Shown in pieces: positions 23,149 through 31,713 of a stretch of 49,669 nt of DNA; within the stretch, counting starts at the first letter, position 1, and each line of letters opens with the position of its first letter. A program made the position numbers and the translations under genes. Below the pieces are notes generated by a model that was not told where the DNA came from, did no database searches, and saw nothing but the letters and a program-made list of their open reading frames with translations. The DNA comes from Collinsella aerofaciens (lineage in GTDB: Bacteria > Actinomycetota > Coriobacteriia > Coriobacteriales > Coriobacteriaceae). Where the stretch lies: positions 1-49,669 of the forward strand of contig NZ_JADPCJ010000017.1 of the NCBI RefSeq assembly GCF_015670795.1. Reading direction: 5' to 3'.

Positions 23149-24030
23149 ATGGAGTTTGTTCTTGATAACGGTTCTATTCGTGTGGCACTGAGCACGGCTG
23201 GCGGATCGTTCACTTCGATTAAAGCCAACGGTCGCGAGTACCTGTGGCAGGGCGATCCTTCGGTCTGGTCGGGCCAGGCACCCATTTGCTTTCCGATTTG
23301 CGGCGGCCTTCGCGACGGTCACGCAATGACCATGGGCGGCCGCGAGGTTAAGCTCGCCCGCCACGGCTTTGCGCGCAAACAGGAGTGGAAGCTCGAGGAA
23401 CAGAGTGACAACATGGTTGCGCTGAGCCTAAGCTCTGCCGACCATGCCGAGTTGCTCGAGCAGTACCCGTATCCGTTTAAGATCGTTGCTCGTTACACGA
23501 TTGATTCGGAAAAGGTGGCCGTGTCGTACGAGGTGACCAATGAGGGCACCGAGGACATGCCGTTCTTTGTGGGCGGTCACCCTGGCTTTAAGTGCCCGCT
23601 CGACGAGGGCGAGTCCTATGACGATTACGAGCTCCGTTTTGAGCAGCGTGAGGCCGCTGAGCTCTGTACTGCCGTTCCCTCGACAGGCCTGATTGATGTT
23701 GAGCATCGCAGCAAGAACCCCATGATCGGCCAGAACCTGCCGCTTACCCATGAACTCTTTGACTTCGCGGAGACCATCTTCGACGTGCTCGAGAGCCACG
23801 TGGTTACGCTGACCAAGAAAACCGAGGACAAGGGCGTGCGCCTGACGTTCCCCGATATGCCATACCTGATTGTGTGGAGCAAGCCCGAGGGCGACTTTGT
23901 GGCCGTGGAACCGTGGGGTGGTCTGTCCACCTGCTCCGACGAGGACGATATTCTGGAGCACAAGCGTGGCTGCCTGGTTGCCAAGCCGGGGGAGATCGTC
24001 ACCCGCGGCTTTGAGATCGAGATCCTTTAA
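23149..24030 (+). CDS. lacX: aldose 1-epimerase-family protein, LacX-like
   Basis: The 293-aa protein has the galactose-mutarotase-like fold of the LacX/YeaD group: VFLDNGSIRVAL-like start, ICFPICGGLRDG, the RHGFARKQEW motif containing the conserved His, FFVGGHPGFKCPL with the second His, and a C-terminal AVEPWGG region. In Lactococcus lacX lies in the lac operon with lacABCD. Its exact substrate is not settled; anomer interconversion of a sugar phosphate is plausible. AAAGGGAAGG precedes ATG 23149, which is preferred over TTG 23116. It is followed by lacC after 53 nt, so the two are probably cotranscribed. Confidence 0.85.
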   Translation: MEFVLDNGSIRVALSTAGGSFTSIKANGREYLWQGDPSVWSGQAPICFPICGGLRDGHAMTMGGREVKLARHGFARKQEWKLEEQSDNMVALSLSSADHAELLEQYPYPFKIVARYTIDSEKVAVSYEVTNEGTEDMPFFVGGHPGFKCPLDEGESYDDYELRFEQREAAELCTAVPSTGLIDVEHRSKNPMIGQNLPLTHELFDFAETIFDVLESHVVTLTKKTEDKGVRLTFPDMPYLIVWSKPEGDFVAVEPWGGLSTCSDEDDILEHKRGCLVAKPGEIVTRGFEIEIL

Positions 24031-24083
24031 CGAGCTATCGTATGTTTGGGGTGGGTCATGCCGCCCCGGAACAGGAGTTCAAT

Positions 24084-25019
24084 ATGATTCTGACCGTTAC
24101 CATGAACCCGTCGATTGATACGCGCTATCAGCTCGACAAGTTGATTATCGACGATGTTAACCGTGTGACGCCCGAAAAGACCGCTGGCGGCAAGGGCCTC
24201 AACGTGAGCCGTGTGCTGCTGCAGTTGGGCGACGATGTGCTCGCGACCGGTCTGCTCGGCGGACACATGGGTGCCTATATGGCCGAGCTTATGGATGCCG
24301 ATGGCGTCAAGAACGACTTTGTGCCCATTGCCGGCGAGACGCGCATTTGCCTGAATATCCTGCACGAGGGTAATCAGACCGAGCTGCTGGAGAGCGGCCC
24401 GCAGATCACCCCGGCCGAGCTCGAGGCCTTCACGGCCAAGTTCGCCGAGCTTGCAGCGAAGGCGGACGTTGTGACGCTTTCGGGCTCGCTGCCGCGTGGC
24501 GTCGATGCCGGCTACTATGCCGAGCTCGTCAAGATCGCCGAGGAGGCGGGCGCCAAGGTGCTGCTCGACACCTCGGGTGCATCGCTGGAGGCCGCGCTGG
24601 AGTCCGACGCTAAGCCTGAGCTCGTAAAGCCCAACCTGACCGAGATTAACGGCCTGCTGGGTACGTCCTTTACGACCGATGATGTCGATGCCCTGCGCGA
24701 GGCGCTCGCCGTCGATGGCCGCTTTGCCGGTATTCCCTGGGTTGTCGTTTCGATGGGCGCTGCCGGTTCGGTGGGCTTCCATGAGGGTCGCGCGTTCCGC
24801 GCCAAGACGCCCACGATTGCGGCTGTGAACGCGACGGGTTCCGGCGACTCGACTATCGCCGGCTTTGCGCATGCCATTGCTGCTGGTGCCGACGACGTCA
24901 CCGTGCTCAAGACCGCCAATACCTGCGGCAAGCTCAACGCCATGGATCCCAAGACCGGCCACCTGGTCATGGATCGCTGGGACGAGGTCTACAACAGCGT
25001 TGTCGTGACTGAACTGTAG
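24084..25019 (+). CDS. lacC: tagatose-6-phosphate kinase
   Basis: The 311-aa PfkB-family kinase phosphorylates D-tagatose-6-phosphate to tagatose-1,6-bisphosphate. Signatures are MILTVTMNPSID at the N-terminus, KTAGGKGLNVSRVL (PfkB motif 1), SGSLPRG, and the ATP/anion-hole motif NATGSGDSTIAGFAHA, in which the Asp is the catalytic base. The GSGDSTIAG form is characteristic of LacC, although 1-phosphofructokinase is closely related. AGGAG lies 6 nt before ATG 24084. A structured element begins one base after the TAG stop (25021). It completes lacA-lacB-lacX-lacC, and its product goes to the aldolase at 32 kb. Confidence 0.93.
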   Translation: MILTVTMNPSIDTRYQLDKLIIDDVNRVTPEKTAGGKGLNVSRVLLQLGDDVLATGLLGGHMGAYMAELMDADGVKNDFVPIAGETRICLNILHEGNQTELLESGPQITPAELEAFTAKFAELAAKADVVTLSGSLPRGVDAGYYAELVKIAEEAGAKVLLDTSGASLEAALESDAKPELVKPNLTEINGLLGTSFTTDDVDALREALAVDGRFAGIPWVVVSMGAAGSVGFHEGRAFRAKTPTIAAVNATGSGDSTIAGFAHAIAAGADDVTVLKTANTCGKLNAMDPKTGHLVMDRWDEVYNSVVVTEL

Positions 25020-25020
25020 G

Positions 25021-25160
25021 GTTACGGCGTTTTACCAAACGCCGTAACGGCTCAACGCTGCAAACGCCCCTAAGCGGCAATCTGACGTTCAATCGTCGGG
25101 CATGACCAGAAGGTCAATGCCCTCCTCTTTCACGTCACCTTGCTCGCTTAGGGGCGTTTT
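25021..25160 (+). repeat. structured 3' element, family C copy 1, after lacC
   Basis: Directly after the lacC stop comes a perfect 12-bp hairpin (GTTACGGCGTTT, loop TACC). Further on are CAATCTGACGTTCAA (25078-25092) and a second hairpin GGGCAT-GACC-AGAA-GGTC-AATGCCC (25098-25122). A 15-bp stem, AAACGCCCCTAAGCG (25062-25076) with CGCTTAGGGGCGTTT (25145-25159), encloses the second part and ends in TTTT, so it may also terminate transcription. An inverted copy with compensatory changes follows the DAHP synthase gene (38113-38217). Confidence 0.8.
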
Positions 25161-25201
25161 CGCTGACAATGCCAAGACATCGGCGTTGCCTTGGTCGCAA
25201 G

Positions 25202-25257
25202 TAGTCATTGGGGATGTTCTTGTTTGACTAGTCGTTTAAGAACGTCCCCAATGACTA
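25202..25257. repeat. palindromic element, family D copy 1
   Basis: TAGTCATTGGGGATGTTCTT pairs with AAGAACGTCCCCAATGACTA around GTTTGACTAGTCGTTT. An inverted copy lies at 37995-38052, again next to a family C element. Confidence 0.75.
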
Positions 25258-25262
25258 GCCAA

Positions 25263-25303
25263 TAAAACGGCGCCCGCTGGCGATGTTGCTGGCGGGCGCC
25301 GTT
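25263..25303 (-). terminator. terminator of galK-galT
   Basis: On the minus strand AACGGCGCCCGCC pairs with AGCGGGCGCCGTT and is followed by TTATT. It lies about 45 nt past the galT stop. Confidence 0.8.
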
Positions 25304-25349
25304 GTCTTGAAGACGAAGCGATCCGTTTTCCTCCGTCCCCAAGGGATCA

Positions 25350-26978
25350 TTACAGTGAGTCGATAAAGCGCTGCTGGGCGGCGCGGCCGGCTTCGTCCCA
25401 CTTAAAGACGCCGGCGTTGTCGAGCACGTGGCCAAACACCACGCCGACCTCCTCGTGCAGGATATCGATGGCGTTGTCCGCCGTAAGCTCGTCGGCACGG
25501 CGGGCATAGACATCCTCGGCCCACGCGGCATGGCTGCGGCAAAGATCATCGCCCTCGAGCGCGCCGGCAAGGTCGTAGCTGGCATCGGCCTTGGCTGCCA
25601 GCAGGTGCTCGCGAACGGCACCAAGCTCGGGAACCAAACGCGGCGGTAAAATGGCCAGGCCCATGACCTCGATCAGGCCAATGTTCTCCTTCTTAATGTG
25701 GTGGTATTCGGCATGCGGGTGGAAAACGCCCAGCGGATGTTCGTCGGTCGTGATGTTGCAGCGAAGCGCCAGGTAGGCCTCGTAGATCTCGCCGCCGGCA
25801 TTGCCGCGGGAGTCGACGCGGCGGATGACGGGCGTCACGGTGTTGTGTGCCACGCCGTCGGCCGTGTGCGCGATGACGCCAACCGATTCATCGGTCCACT
25901 CGCGCCAGGCGAGGATAATCTTCTCGGCGGCATCGAGCAGCTCGCCGCGGTCGTGCGAGCGCAGGCGCAGTACCGAAAGCGGCCACTGCAGCACAGAGCC
26001 GGTAACCCGGTCAAAGCCGGGCACGCTAAACTGCGAGACCTCGGCTGCGTGCATCATGGGGAACTCGTGCGCGCCGCCCTGGAAGTGGTCGTGCGACAAG
26101 ATCGAGCCGCCCACAATGGGCAGGTCGGCGTTGGAGCCGATAAAGTAGTGCGGGAACAGGTCCACAAAATCGAGCAGGCAGGTCAGCCCCTTGCGGTCGA
26201 CGTGCATCGGGCGATGCTCGGAGCTCATAGCAATGCAGTGCTCGTTAAAGTATGCGTACGGGCTGTACTGGAAGCCCCAGCGCTCGCCGTTGAGCTGGAT
26301 GGGGATAACGCGCAGATTCTGGCGAGCGGGGTGGGCGCCGCCGTCGGCTGCGGCGGAGCGTCCGGGGTAGCCCTCGTTTTCGATGCAGAGCTGACAGGCG
26401 GGATACTTCTCGCCCGTGTTTTTGGCGGCGCCGGCCGCGGCAATATCGCGCGGGTCCTTCTCGGGCTTCGACAGGTTGATGGTGATCTCCAGGTCGCCCC
26501 AGTTGGTGGGGGTGCTCCATTTGATGTTGCGCGCGATGGCGGCACGGCGCACGTAGCCGGCGTCGCAGCACAGACCGTAGAACCAGTCGGTCGCAGCGCG
26601 GGGCTCGTTGACGCCCATACGTCCGTTGAACTCCTCGTTTACAACCGAAGGCCTCGGCATGAGCACGCCCATGATGCGCATAGCGATGCGGTCGCGGCCC
26701 GACGTCGTGTCCTCGGCGGCGCCGTTGGCAACGGCAGCCTCGGAAAGCGAGGCAAGCGTGCCCTCCAGGTCAAAGTCGGGCAGGGTATCGGGGTGCAAGA
26801 GCGAGAGCTTCTCGTTCTGCAGCGCCCAGGTCATGTCGAGCGCGGGGCCCGTGGCGCCGATGCACTCCAAAATGGTGTTGTATGCCCAGATGCGATCGTC
26901 CTGTCCGATCATCGATCGGTGGATGGCATATTCGATAAGGCCCTGGGCAGCCTCGCGCACGTCGGTCATTACAGCCAT
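25350..26978 (-). CDS. galT: UTP/UDP-glucose-hexose-1-phosphate uridylyltransferase (class II GalT)
   Basis: The 542-aa protein is the Firmicute-type GalT2, longer than the ~350-aa class I enzyme. It exchanges UMP between UDP-glucose and galactose-1-phosphate in the Leloir pathway. Visible signatures are PSVVNEEFNGRMGVNEPRAATDWFY near the start, the active-site region GGSILSHDHFQGG and HPLGVFHPHAEYHHIKKENIGLIEVMG, each stretch characteristic of the class II family. ATG 26978 has GGGGG 10 nt upstream; the alternative ATG 26969 would overlap the galK stop as TAATG. Either way translation is coupled to galK. No galE is seen in the window, so UDP-galactose must be recycled by a gene elsewhere. 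Confidence 0.94.
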   Translation of the reverse strand: MAVMTDVREAAQGLIEYAIHRSMIGQDDRIWAYNTILECIGATGPALDMTWALQNEKLSLLHPDTLPDFDLEGTLASLSEAAVANGAAEDTTSGRDRIAMRIMGVLMPRPSVVNEEFNGRMGVNEPRAATDWFYGLCCDAGYVRRAAIARNIKWSTPTNWGDLEITINLSKPEKDPRDIAAAGAAKNTGEKYPACQLCIENEGYPGRSAAADGGAHPARQNLRVIPIQLNGERWGFQYSPYAYFNEHCIAMSSEHRPMHVDRKGLTCLLDFVDLFPHYFIGSNADLPIVGGSILSHDHFQGGAHEFPMMHAAEVSQFSVPGFDRVTGSVLQWPLSVLRLRSHDRGELLDAAEKIILAWREWTDESVGVIAHTADGVAHNTVTPVIRRVDSRGNAGGEIYEAYLALRCNITTDEHPLGVFHPHAEYHHIKKENIGLIEVMGLAILPPRLVPELGAVREHLLAAKADASYDLAGALEGDDLCRSHAAWAEDVYARRADELTADNAIDILHEEVGVVFGHVLDNAGVFKWDEAGRAAQQRFIDSL

Positions 26979-28174
26979 GCCGCGTAAGCCCCCTTGTCAG
27001 AAATTGCGTAGTGGCGGGCAGAGCCCTCGCCCAGCCAGTCGTTCATCTTGGTGATAAAGGTGTCGACCAGGTCGAGGGGCACGAAGGCCTGGATGGTGCC
27101 ACCAAAGCCGCCACCGTGGATGCGGACGGCGCCGCGGCCGTCGAGCACGTGCTCGGCCAGCGCCAGGGCATACATGGAAGGCTGCTCGGAGCCCAGCTTG
27201 GCAACGACATTCTGCAGGTACATAGCAGAGCTGGCGCCGGACTCGCGCGTCAGGATCAGGAACTGGTCGATGTCGCCGGCGTTCAGGGCGGCCCAGCGCT
27301 TGTCGACCAGGCCATTCTCGTACCAGTAGTGAACGGCGCGTAGGCAGGCACGGTCGCCCAGCTTGGCACGCAGTTCGGGGAGTTTGGCGTCAAAGTCGGC
27401 AACGTTTACCTCGCACAGGCGTGCCTTGCCAAACTCGGCGGCAACGTCCTGCATCTCGCGCGGAACGGCGGCGTAGTCGTCGGTGGCTGCCACGTGGTCG
27501 GCGCCGACCTTGACGAGCACGAGCGCGTAGCCGTGATCCTCAAAGTTGAGCTCGAGCTTCTGGGTCTTAGGCTGGGCCTGATCCTCAAAGTCCATGTAGG
27601 CGAGGCCGCCCAAGCAAACGGCGGCCTGGTCCATCAGGCCGCAGGGCTTGCCGTAGTAGTTGTTCTCGGTGCGCTGGCTCATCTGGGCGAGTGCGACGGG
27701 CTCAATGGCGGGCGCTCCCCAGAGCGTCTCCATGGCACGACCGTATGCCGCCTCGACGGCAGCGGAGCTCGAAAGACCGCCGCCCGAGGGGACGGAGCAG
27801 GTGAAGGCGAAGTCGAAGCCCTGGGGCTCAACGCCAAGGGCTGCAATCTCATGGGCCATGCCGCGGACGAGGCTTGCGGACGTGCCCTTCTCGGACTCTT
27901 GAATATCCAGCGTGTCGAGCGTGATCTCAAAGGTGGGGTAGCCCTCATCGGCAACGCGGACCTTGTTGGTGTCGGTCGCTACGGCGATGCCGTCAACGGC
28001 GACATCGAGCGAGCCGGCGATGACGTGGCCGCCCTCGTGGTCGGTGTGGTTGCCACTGATCTCGGAACGGCCGGGCGCGTGCACATAGAGCACCTGGCGA
28101 TCGCCGATGGTGCCAAACTCCTCCTCAAACAGCTTGGTGAGCGTGGCGAGTGTCTTTTCGTCGGGGGTGGTCAT
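26969..28174 (-). CDS. galK: galactokinase
   Basis: The 401-aa GHMP-family kinase makes galactose-1-phosphate from alpha-D-galactose and ATP. The galactokinase signature appears as GRSEISGNHTDHEGGHVIAG, the Gly/Ser-rich ATP loop as VPSGGGLSSSAAVEAAYG, and the C-terminal GHMP motif as VRIHGGGFGGTIQAF. Asp in the MDQAA region is the usual catalytic base. AAAGGA lies 7 nt before the ATG. It is the first gene of galK-galT, divergent from a LacI-family repressor with three operators in the 339-bp gap, so free galactose or an intermediate probably induces it. Confidence 0.96.
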   Translation of the reverse strand: MTTPDEKTLATLTKLFEEEFGTIGDRQVLYVHAPGRSEISGNHTDHEGGHVIAGSLDVAVDGIAVATDTNKVRVADEGYPTFEITLDTLDIQESEKGTSASLVRGMAHEIAALGVEPQGFDFAFTCSVPSGGGLSSSAAVEAAYGRAMETLWGAPAIEPVALAQMSQRTENNYYGKPCGLMDQAAVCLGGLAYMDFEDQAQPKTQKLELNFEDHGYALVLVKVGADHVAATDDYAAVPREMQDVAAEFGKARLCEVNVADFDAKLPELRAKLGDRACLRAVHYWYENGLVDKRWAALNAGDIDQFLILTRESGASSAMYLQNVVAKLGSEQPSMYALALAEHVLDGRGAVRIHGGGFGGTIQAFVPLDLVDTFITKMNDWLGEGSARHYAISDKGAYAAWL

Positions 28175-28216
28175 GGGGGGTCCTTTCCTTGACGCGGGAG
28201 AGACTGGTCCGTGTCA

Positions 28217-28235
28217 TTATGAGTACGTTAACAAT
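28217..28235. promoter_or_regulatory. operator 1 of the galKT LacI-family repressor
   Basis: TTATGAGTACGTTAACAAT is CG-centred, about 45-60 bp upstream of galK. It has the same form as the operators at 28282 and 28406. Confidence 0.75.
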
Positions 28236-28281
28236 TTTGAGCACCACAAACCAGACGGTCGCGGTGCCGCACGTTAATGGG

Positions 28282-28299
28282 TATGTTAACGTACTCATA
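28282..28299. promoter_or_regulatory. operator 2 of the galKT LacI-family repressor
   Basis: TATGTTAACGTACTCATA is an inverted version of the same site, with halves ATGAGTACG and ATGTTAACG. Confidence 0.75.
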
Positions 28300-28405
28300 A
28301 CACAACGCATATCTATTTTTGAGAATCTGGTAATCGGTAGATTTTCGGCCGTGAACGGTGTGGCTGTATGGACATATGGAGCAAAAGAACCGCCGATAGA
28401 AAAAG

Positions 28406-28425
28406 TAGAGTACGTTAACATGCGT
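28406..28425. promoter_or_regulatory. operator 3, proximal to the repressor gene
   Basis: GTAGAGTACGTTAACATGCG lies about 90 bp upstream of the repressor start and would give autoregulation. Confidence 0.7.
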
Positions 28426-28513
28426 CCGACGATAGCGGGCCTCGGCGCGGGATGTATTTCTGCCCGGGCCGGCATTCACGCTATTCAAATCTCGCAAGGG
28501 TGAAGGTGATCCT

Positions 28514-29545
28514 GTGGCAAGGCGCCCGTCCAACGATACCAGTTCGCGTCCGGTCTCCATGGCCGACGTCGCCCGCGCTGCCGGCGTTTCGCAGCAGACG
28601 GTTTCGCGCGTCGCCAACGGCTTGCCCAACGTTAACGAGCAGACGCGCCAGCGCGTGCAGGCCGCTATGCAAGAGCTCGGCTTTCGTCCGAGTTATGCTG
28701 GTCGCTCGCTGCGCGACGGCCGTTACCATTCGGTCGGCCTGTGCGTCAACGATGTCACCAAGTTTGGCAACCTCTCAATGATCGATGGCATCGCCAGCGC
28801 TGCTCGCGAGCATAATTGCGCCATCACGCTGGTCGAGATGTCCAAGACCGAGGAATTCTCGCTTGCCGAGGCCACGCGTCGTATGGCCGCATTGCCGGTG
28901 GACGGCATCATCATCGGTATGAGTCGCATGGCGCCCGATTTTGAGACGTTCGATCCACTGCCGGGCATTGGCACGGTCATCGTTACCATGTATGCGCACC
29001 CGCGGGTGACCACGGTCGATTCCGACCATTACGGCTGCTCGCTGTTGCTTATGGATCACCTGTTTGAGCTAGGGCACGAGCAGATTCGCTATATTGGCGG
29101 CCCGTCATTCTCGGTCGACGAGCAATTTCGTCGCGCCGGTTGGCAGGATGCACTCGAGCGTAAACACATCGAGCCGGCAGAGCCGCTCGAGGGCGACTGG
29201 TCTGCCAACAGCGGCTACGAGGCCGGCAGGTACCTGGCCGAGCACGATCGCACCATGACGGCGATTTACGCGGCAAACGACCAGATGGCAAATGGCGCGA
29301 TTGCAGCGCTGCGCGATAGCGGTCTGCGCGTGCCCGAGGACGTGAGCGTGGTGGGCGTCGACGATTCGCTCGATGATTTTGTAGCACACAACGAGCTCAC
29401 GACCGTGCGATTCGATTTACATCAGCGTGGACGCGAAGTATTCGAGCATGCGGTTCCCGAGGCGGGTACGGCGGGCAAAACCGTTGCCATTCGTATTCCC
29501 GGCCAGCTTATCGTTCGACATACCACGGCAGCTCCGCGCACATAG
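28514..29545 (+). CDS. LacI-family repressor 4 (for galK-galT)
   Basis: The 343-aa regulator has the helix-turn-helix SMADVARAAGVSQQTVSRVA (recognition pair Gln-Gln), a hinge with YAGRSLRDGRYH, and an effector domain including IYAANDQMANGAIAAL and VSVVGVDDSLDD. It closely resembles repressor 2 in the helix-turn-helix (NGLPNVNEQTR against NGMPNVTEKTR), and the operators of the two are also similar. GTG 28514 follows GAAGGTGAT. It is divergent from galK-galT with three operators in the gap. The likely role is repression of the Leloir genes in the absence of galactose; the true inducer is unknown. Confidence 0.9.
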   Translation: MARRPSNDTSSRPVSMADVARAAGVSQQTVSRVANGLPNVNEQTRQRVQAAMQELGFRPSYAGRSLRDGRYHSVGLCVNDVTKFGNLSMIDGIASAAREHNCAITLVEMSKTEEFSLAEATRRMAALPVDGIIIGMSRMAPDFETFDPLPGIGTVIVTMYAHPRVTTVDSDHYGCSLLLMDHLFELGHEQIRYIGGPSFSVDEQFRRAGWQDALERKHIEPAEPLEGDWSANSGYEAGRYLAEHDRTMTAIYAANDQMANGAIAALRDSGLRVPEDVSVVGVDDSLDDFVAHNELTTVRFDLHQRGREVFEHAVPEAGTAGKTVAIRIPGQLIVRHTTAAPRT

Positions 29546-29674
29546 TTTTTGCAGGTTAATGGCGATATATTCCGCCTCAATAACAATCGATAAGGATGCT
29601 GGCAGATAGCCGTGGCTATGAAGACGAGTGCTATGATAGACGGGCTCTTTTGTCTATCTAGGAGGCTTTGCCTG

Positions 29675-30835
29675 ATGGAGATCACCAAGGATATCCGCTA
29701 CATTGGCGTTAACGATCACGACATTGACCTGTTCGAGGGCCAGTACGATGTGTCCGAGAACGGTATGGCATACAACAGCTACGTTATCTTGGGCGAAAAG
29801 ATCGCTGTCGCCGATTCAGTCGACGGCGGTTTTGTTGACGAGTGGCTCGGCAACCTCGAGGCCGTGCTCGATGGCCGCACGCCCGACTACCTGATCGTCC
29901 ATCACATGGAGCCCGATCACTCCGCCGGCATCGCCGCCTTTATGGAGCGCTATCCCCAGGCGCAGATTGTTGCCAGCATGGGCGCCTTCCGTATGATGGT
30001 CAACTACTTTGGCACCGACTTCCCCGAGCGCAAGATGGTCGTCAAAGATGGCGACGTGCTCGACCTGGGCGGCCACAGCCTAACCTTTGTCGGTGCCCCC
30101 AATGTTCACTGGCCCGAGGTGCTCTTCTCCTACGAGTCCACCGACAAGGTGCTCTTTAGTGCCGACGGTTTTGGCAAGTTTGGCGCCAACGACATCGAGG
30201 ATCCCGAGGGCTGGGCTTGCGAAGCGCGCCGTTACTACTTTGGCATCGTCGGTAAGTTCGGCAAGTTCGTGCAGGCCGTCCTCAAGAAGGCCGCCGACCT
30301 GGACTTCCAGATTATCTGCCCGCTCCACGGCCCCGTGCTGACTGAGAACCTGGGCTACTACCTCGACACCTATAACACCTGGTCGAGCTATCAGCCCGAG
30401 GACGAGGGTATCACGATTGCCTATGCGAGCGTGTACGGGCATCTGAAGGCTGCCGTCGAGGAGCTCGCATCTGCGCTTGAGGCTCGCGGCCAGAAGGTCT
30501 CCGTCTTTGACCTGGCTCGTGACGACATGGCCGAGGCCGTTGAGGATGCGTTCCGCTACGACCGTCTGGTGCTCGCCTCCATCACCTATCAGGGCGAGAT
30601 CTTCCCGTGCATGAGCACCTTCATCCATACGCTCGCCGAGCACGCCTACCAGAACCGTACGGTGGCGCTCGTCGAGGCCGGCTCTTGGGCACCCGCGGCT
30701 GCCAAGGTTATGACCAAGGAGCTCGAGGGCATGAAGGACATCACCCTGACGCAGAACAAGGTGACTGTGCTGGGCTCGCTCAACGAAGCCTCGCGCGCCC
30801 AGATCGAGGCCCTCGCCGACGAGCTGTCCAAGTAG
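29675..30835 (+). CDS. flavodiiron protein (A-type flavoprotein, FprA-like)
   Basis: The 386-aa cytoplasmic protein has an N-terminal metallo-beta-lactamase-like di-iron domain and a C-terminal flavodoxin domain binding FMN. Iron ligands are visible in HHMEPDH (His77, Glu79, Asp81, His82), HWPEVL, SADGFGKFG and CPLHGPVL. The flavodoxin part starts near ITIAYASVYGHLKAA (residue ~250). Such proteins reduce O2 to water, or NO to N2O, and protect anaerobes. AGGAGG lies 9 nt before ATG 29675. A small dyad (GATAGAC/GTCTATC, 29636-29659) sits between a -10-like TATGAT and the ribosome-binding site. The gene has its own terminator and no functional link with the sugar genes around it. Confidence 0.94.
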   Translation: MEITKDIRYIGVNDHDIDLFEGQYDVSENGMAYNSYVILGEKIAVADSVDGGFVDEWLGNLEAVLDGRTPDYLIVHHMEPDHSAGIAAFMERYPQAQIVASMGAFRMMVNYFGTDFPERKMVVKDGDVLDLGGHSLTFVGAPNVHWPEVLFSYESTDKVLFSADGFGKFGANDIEDPEGWACEARRYYFGIVGKFGKFVQAVLKKAADLDFQIICPLHGPVLTENLGYYLDTYNTWSSYQPEDEGITIAYASVYGHLKAAVEELASALEARGQKVSVFDLARDDMAEAVEDAFRYDRLVLASITYQGEIFPCMSTFIHTLAEHAYQNRTVALVEAGSWAPAAAKVMTKELEGMKDITLTQNKVTVLGSLNEASRAQIEALADELSK

Positions 30836-30867
30836 CGACACGTTCACTTTTGACGCTCAGCCATCAC

Positions 30868-30910
30868 AACCACCACAAAGGGGACAGGCACCTTTGTGGT
30901 GGTTTTTGTT
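30868..30910 (+). terminator. terminator of the flavodiiron gene
   Basis: AACCACCACAAAGG pairs perfectly with CCTTTGTGGTGGTT around GGACAGGCA-type loop sequence, followed by TTTGTTT. It reaches the stop codon of the convergent DeoR gene. Confidence 0.92.
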
Positions 30911-31713
30911 TAAGCGCCGGCGATGATGAGGGCTGGACGTGCGCTGTCGGTGGCCTCGGCGATTGAGGTGGCGACGGCATGATCGGGGTCACGGTCCATC
31001 ACGATGGTGTCGACATCAGTCAGCTCGGCAAAGCGGTACATGCCGCGTCCGTTAACCTTGCTAGCGTCCATGAGGGCGACGCTTTGATGGGCTCCGGCGA
31101 TCATAGCTGTTTTGGTCTCGGCCATCTGGGGAAAGTCGGTCGTAAAGCCGCAGCCGGGAACAAAAGCGCCAGGGCACATGACGGCAAGATCGGCGTGGAC
31201 CATTTGGAGAGCCTGCATGGTAAGTGGGCCGTACAGATAGCGATGACCTTTGCGCAGTGCCCCGCCCAGCATGACGACATCGACCGAGGGCATGCTCTCG
31301 TCAATATAATCGGCGATGGTAATGTCGGCCGTGATAACGGTGATGCCGTCGCGCTGATCAAGGAGCCGGACGAACTCGAGCGCCGTGGTGCCCGAGTCGA
31401 CGAGCAGCGTGTCGCCGTCATTGACGAGCTCGATGGCGCTTTGCGCGATGGCCTGCTTGGCGGCGACGTTGACATTGATGCGGCGATCCTGCGTGGAGAC
31501 GGTCAGGCGCTTGTGAAGCGAAACGGCACCACCATGTGTGCGGCGCAGCTTGCCTGCTTCGGCGAGCGCGTCCAGGTCGGCGCGGGCGGTGACGGAGGAC
31601 ACGCCAAAGGTCTGGGCGATTTCTGCTACCTGCACCGAGGCGTTGTGCTCGAGCATTTCCATGATGGCGGCGCGGCGTTCGTCGGCAAAAGCACGGTTGG
31701 TAGCTTGGGTCAT
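30910..31713 (-). CDS. DeoR-family transcriptional regulator 2
   Basis: The 267-aa regulator has a DeoR winged helix-turn-helix (VQVAEIAQTFGVSSVTARAD, wing RRTHGGAV) and a C-terminal sugar-phosphate sensor with LLVDSGTTALEF, a VVMLGGALRKGHRYLYGP segment and MDASKVNGRGMYRF. This resembles GlpR/AgaR/GatR-type members. ATG 31713 is chosen because GGAG lies 5 nt upstream; a start at 31770 would add an atypical extension. It is divergent from the tagatose/fructose-bisphosphate aldolase gene, with A/T-rich TTTC/GAAAG repeats in the gap, so control of the aldolase and of itself is the simplest hypothesis. Confidence 0.9.
   Translation of the reverse strand: MTQATNRAFADERRAAIMEMLEHNASVQVAEIAQTFGVSSVTARADLDALAEAGKLRRTHGGAVSLHKRLTVSTQDRRINVNVAAKQAIAQSAIELVNDGDTLLVDSGTTALEFVRLLDQRDGITVITADITIADYIDESMPSVDVVMLGGALRKGHRYLYGPLTMQALQMVHADLAVMCPGAFVPGCGFTTDFPQMAETKTAMIAGAHQSVALMDASKVNGRGMYRFAELTDVDTIVMDRDPDHAVATSIAEATDSARPALIIAGA

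Noticed and set aside
30868..30910. Bidirectional terminator shared with deoR2
   Set aside because: The T run is present only on the plus strand; the minus-strand side lacks one, so it serves the flavodiiron gene.
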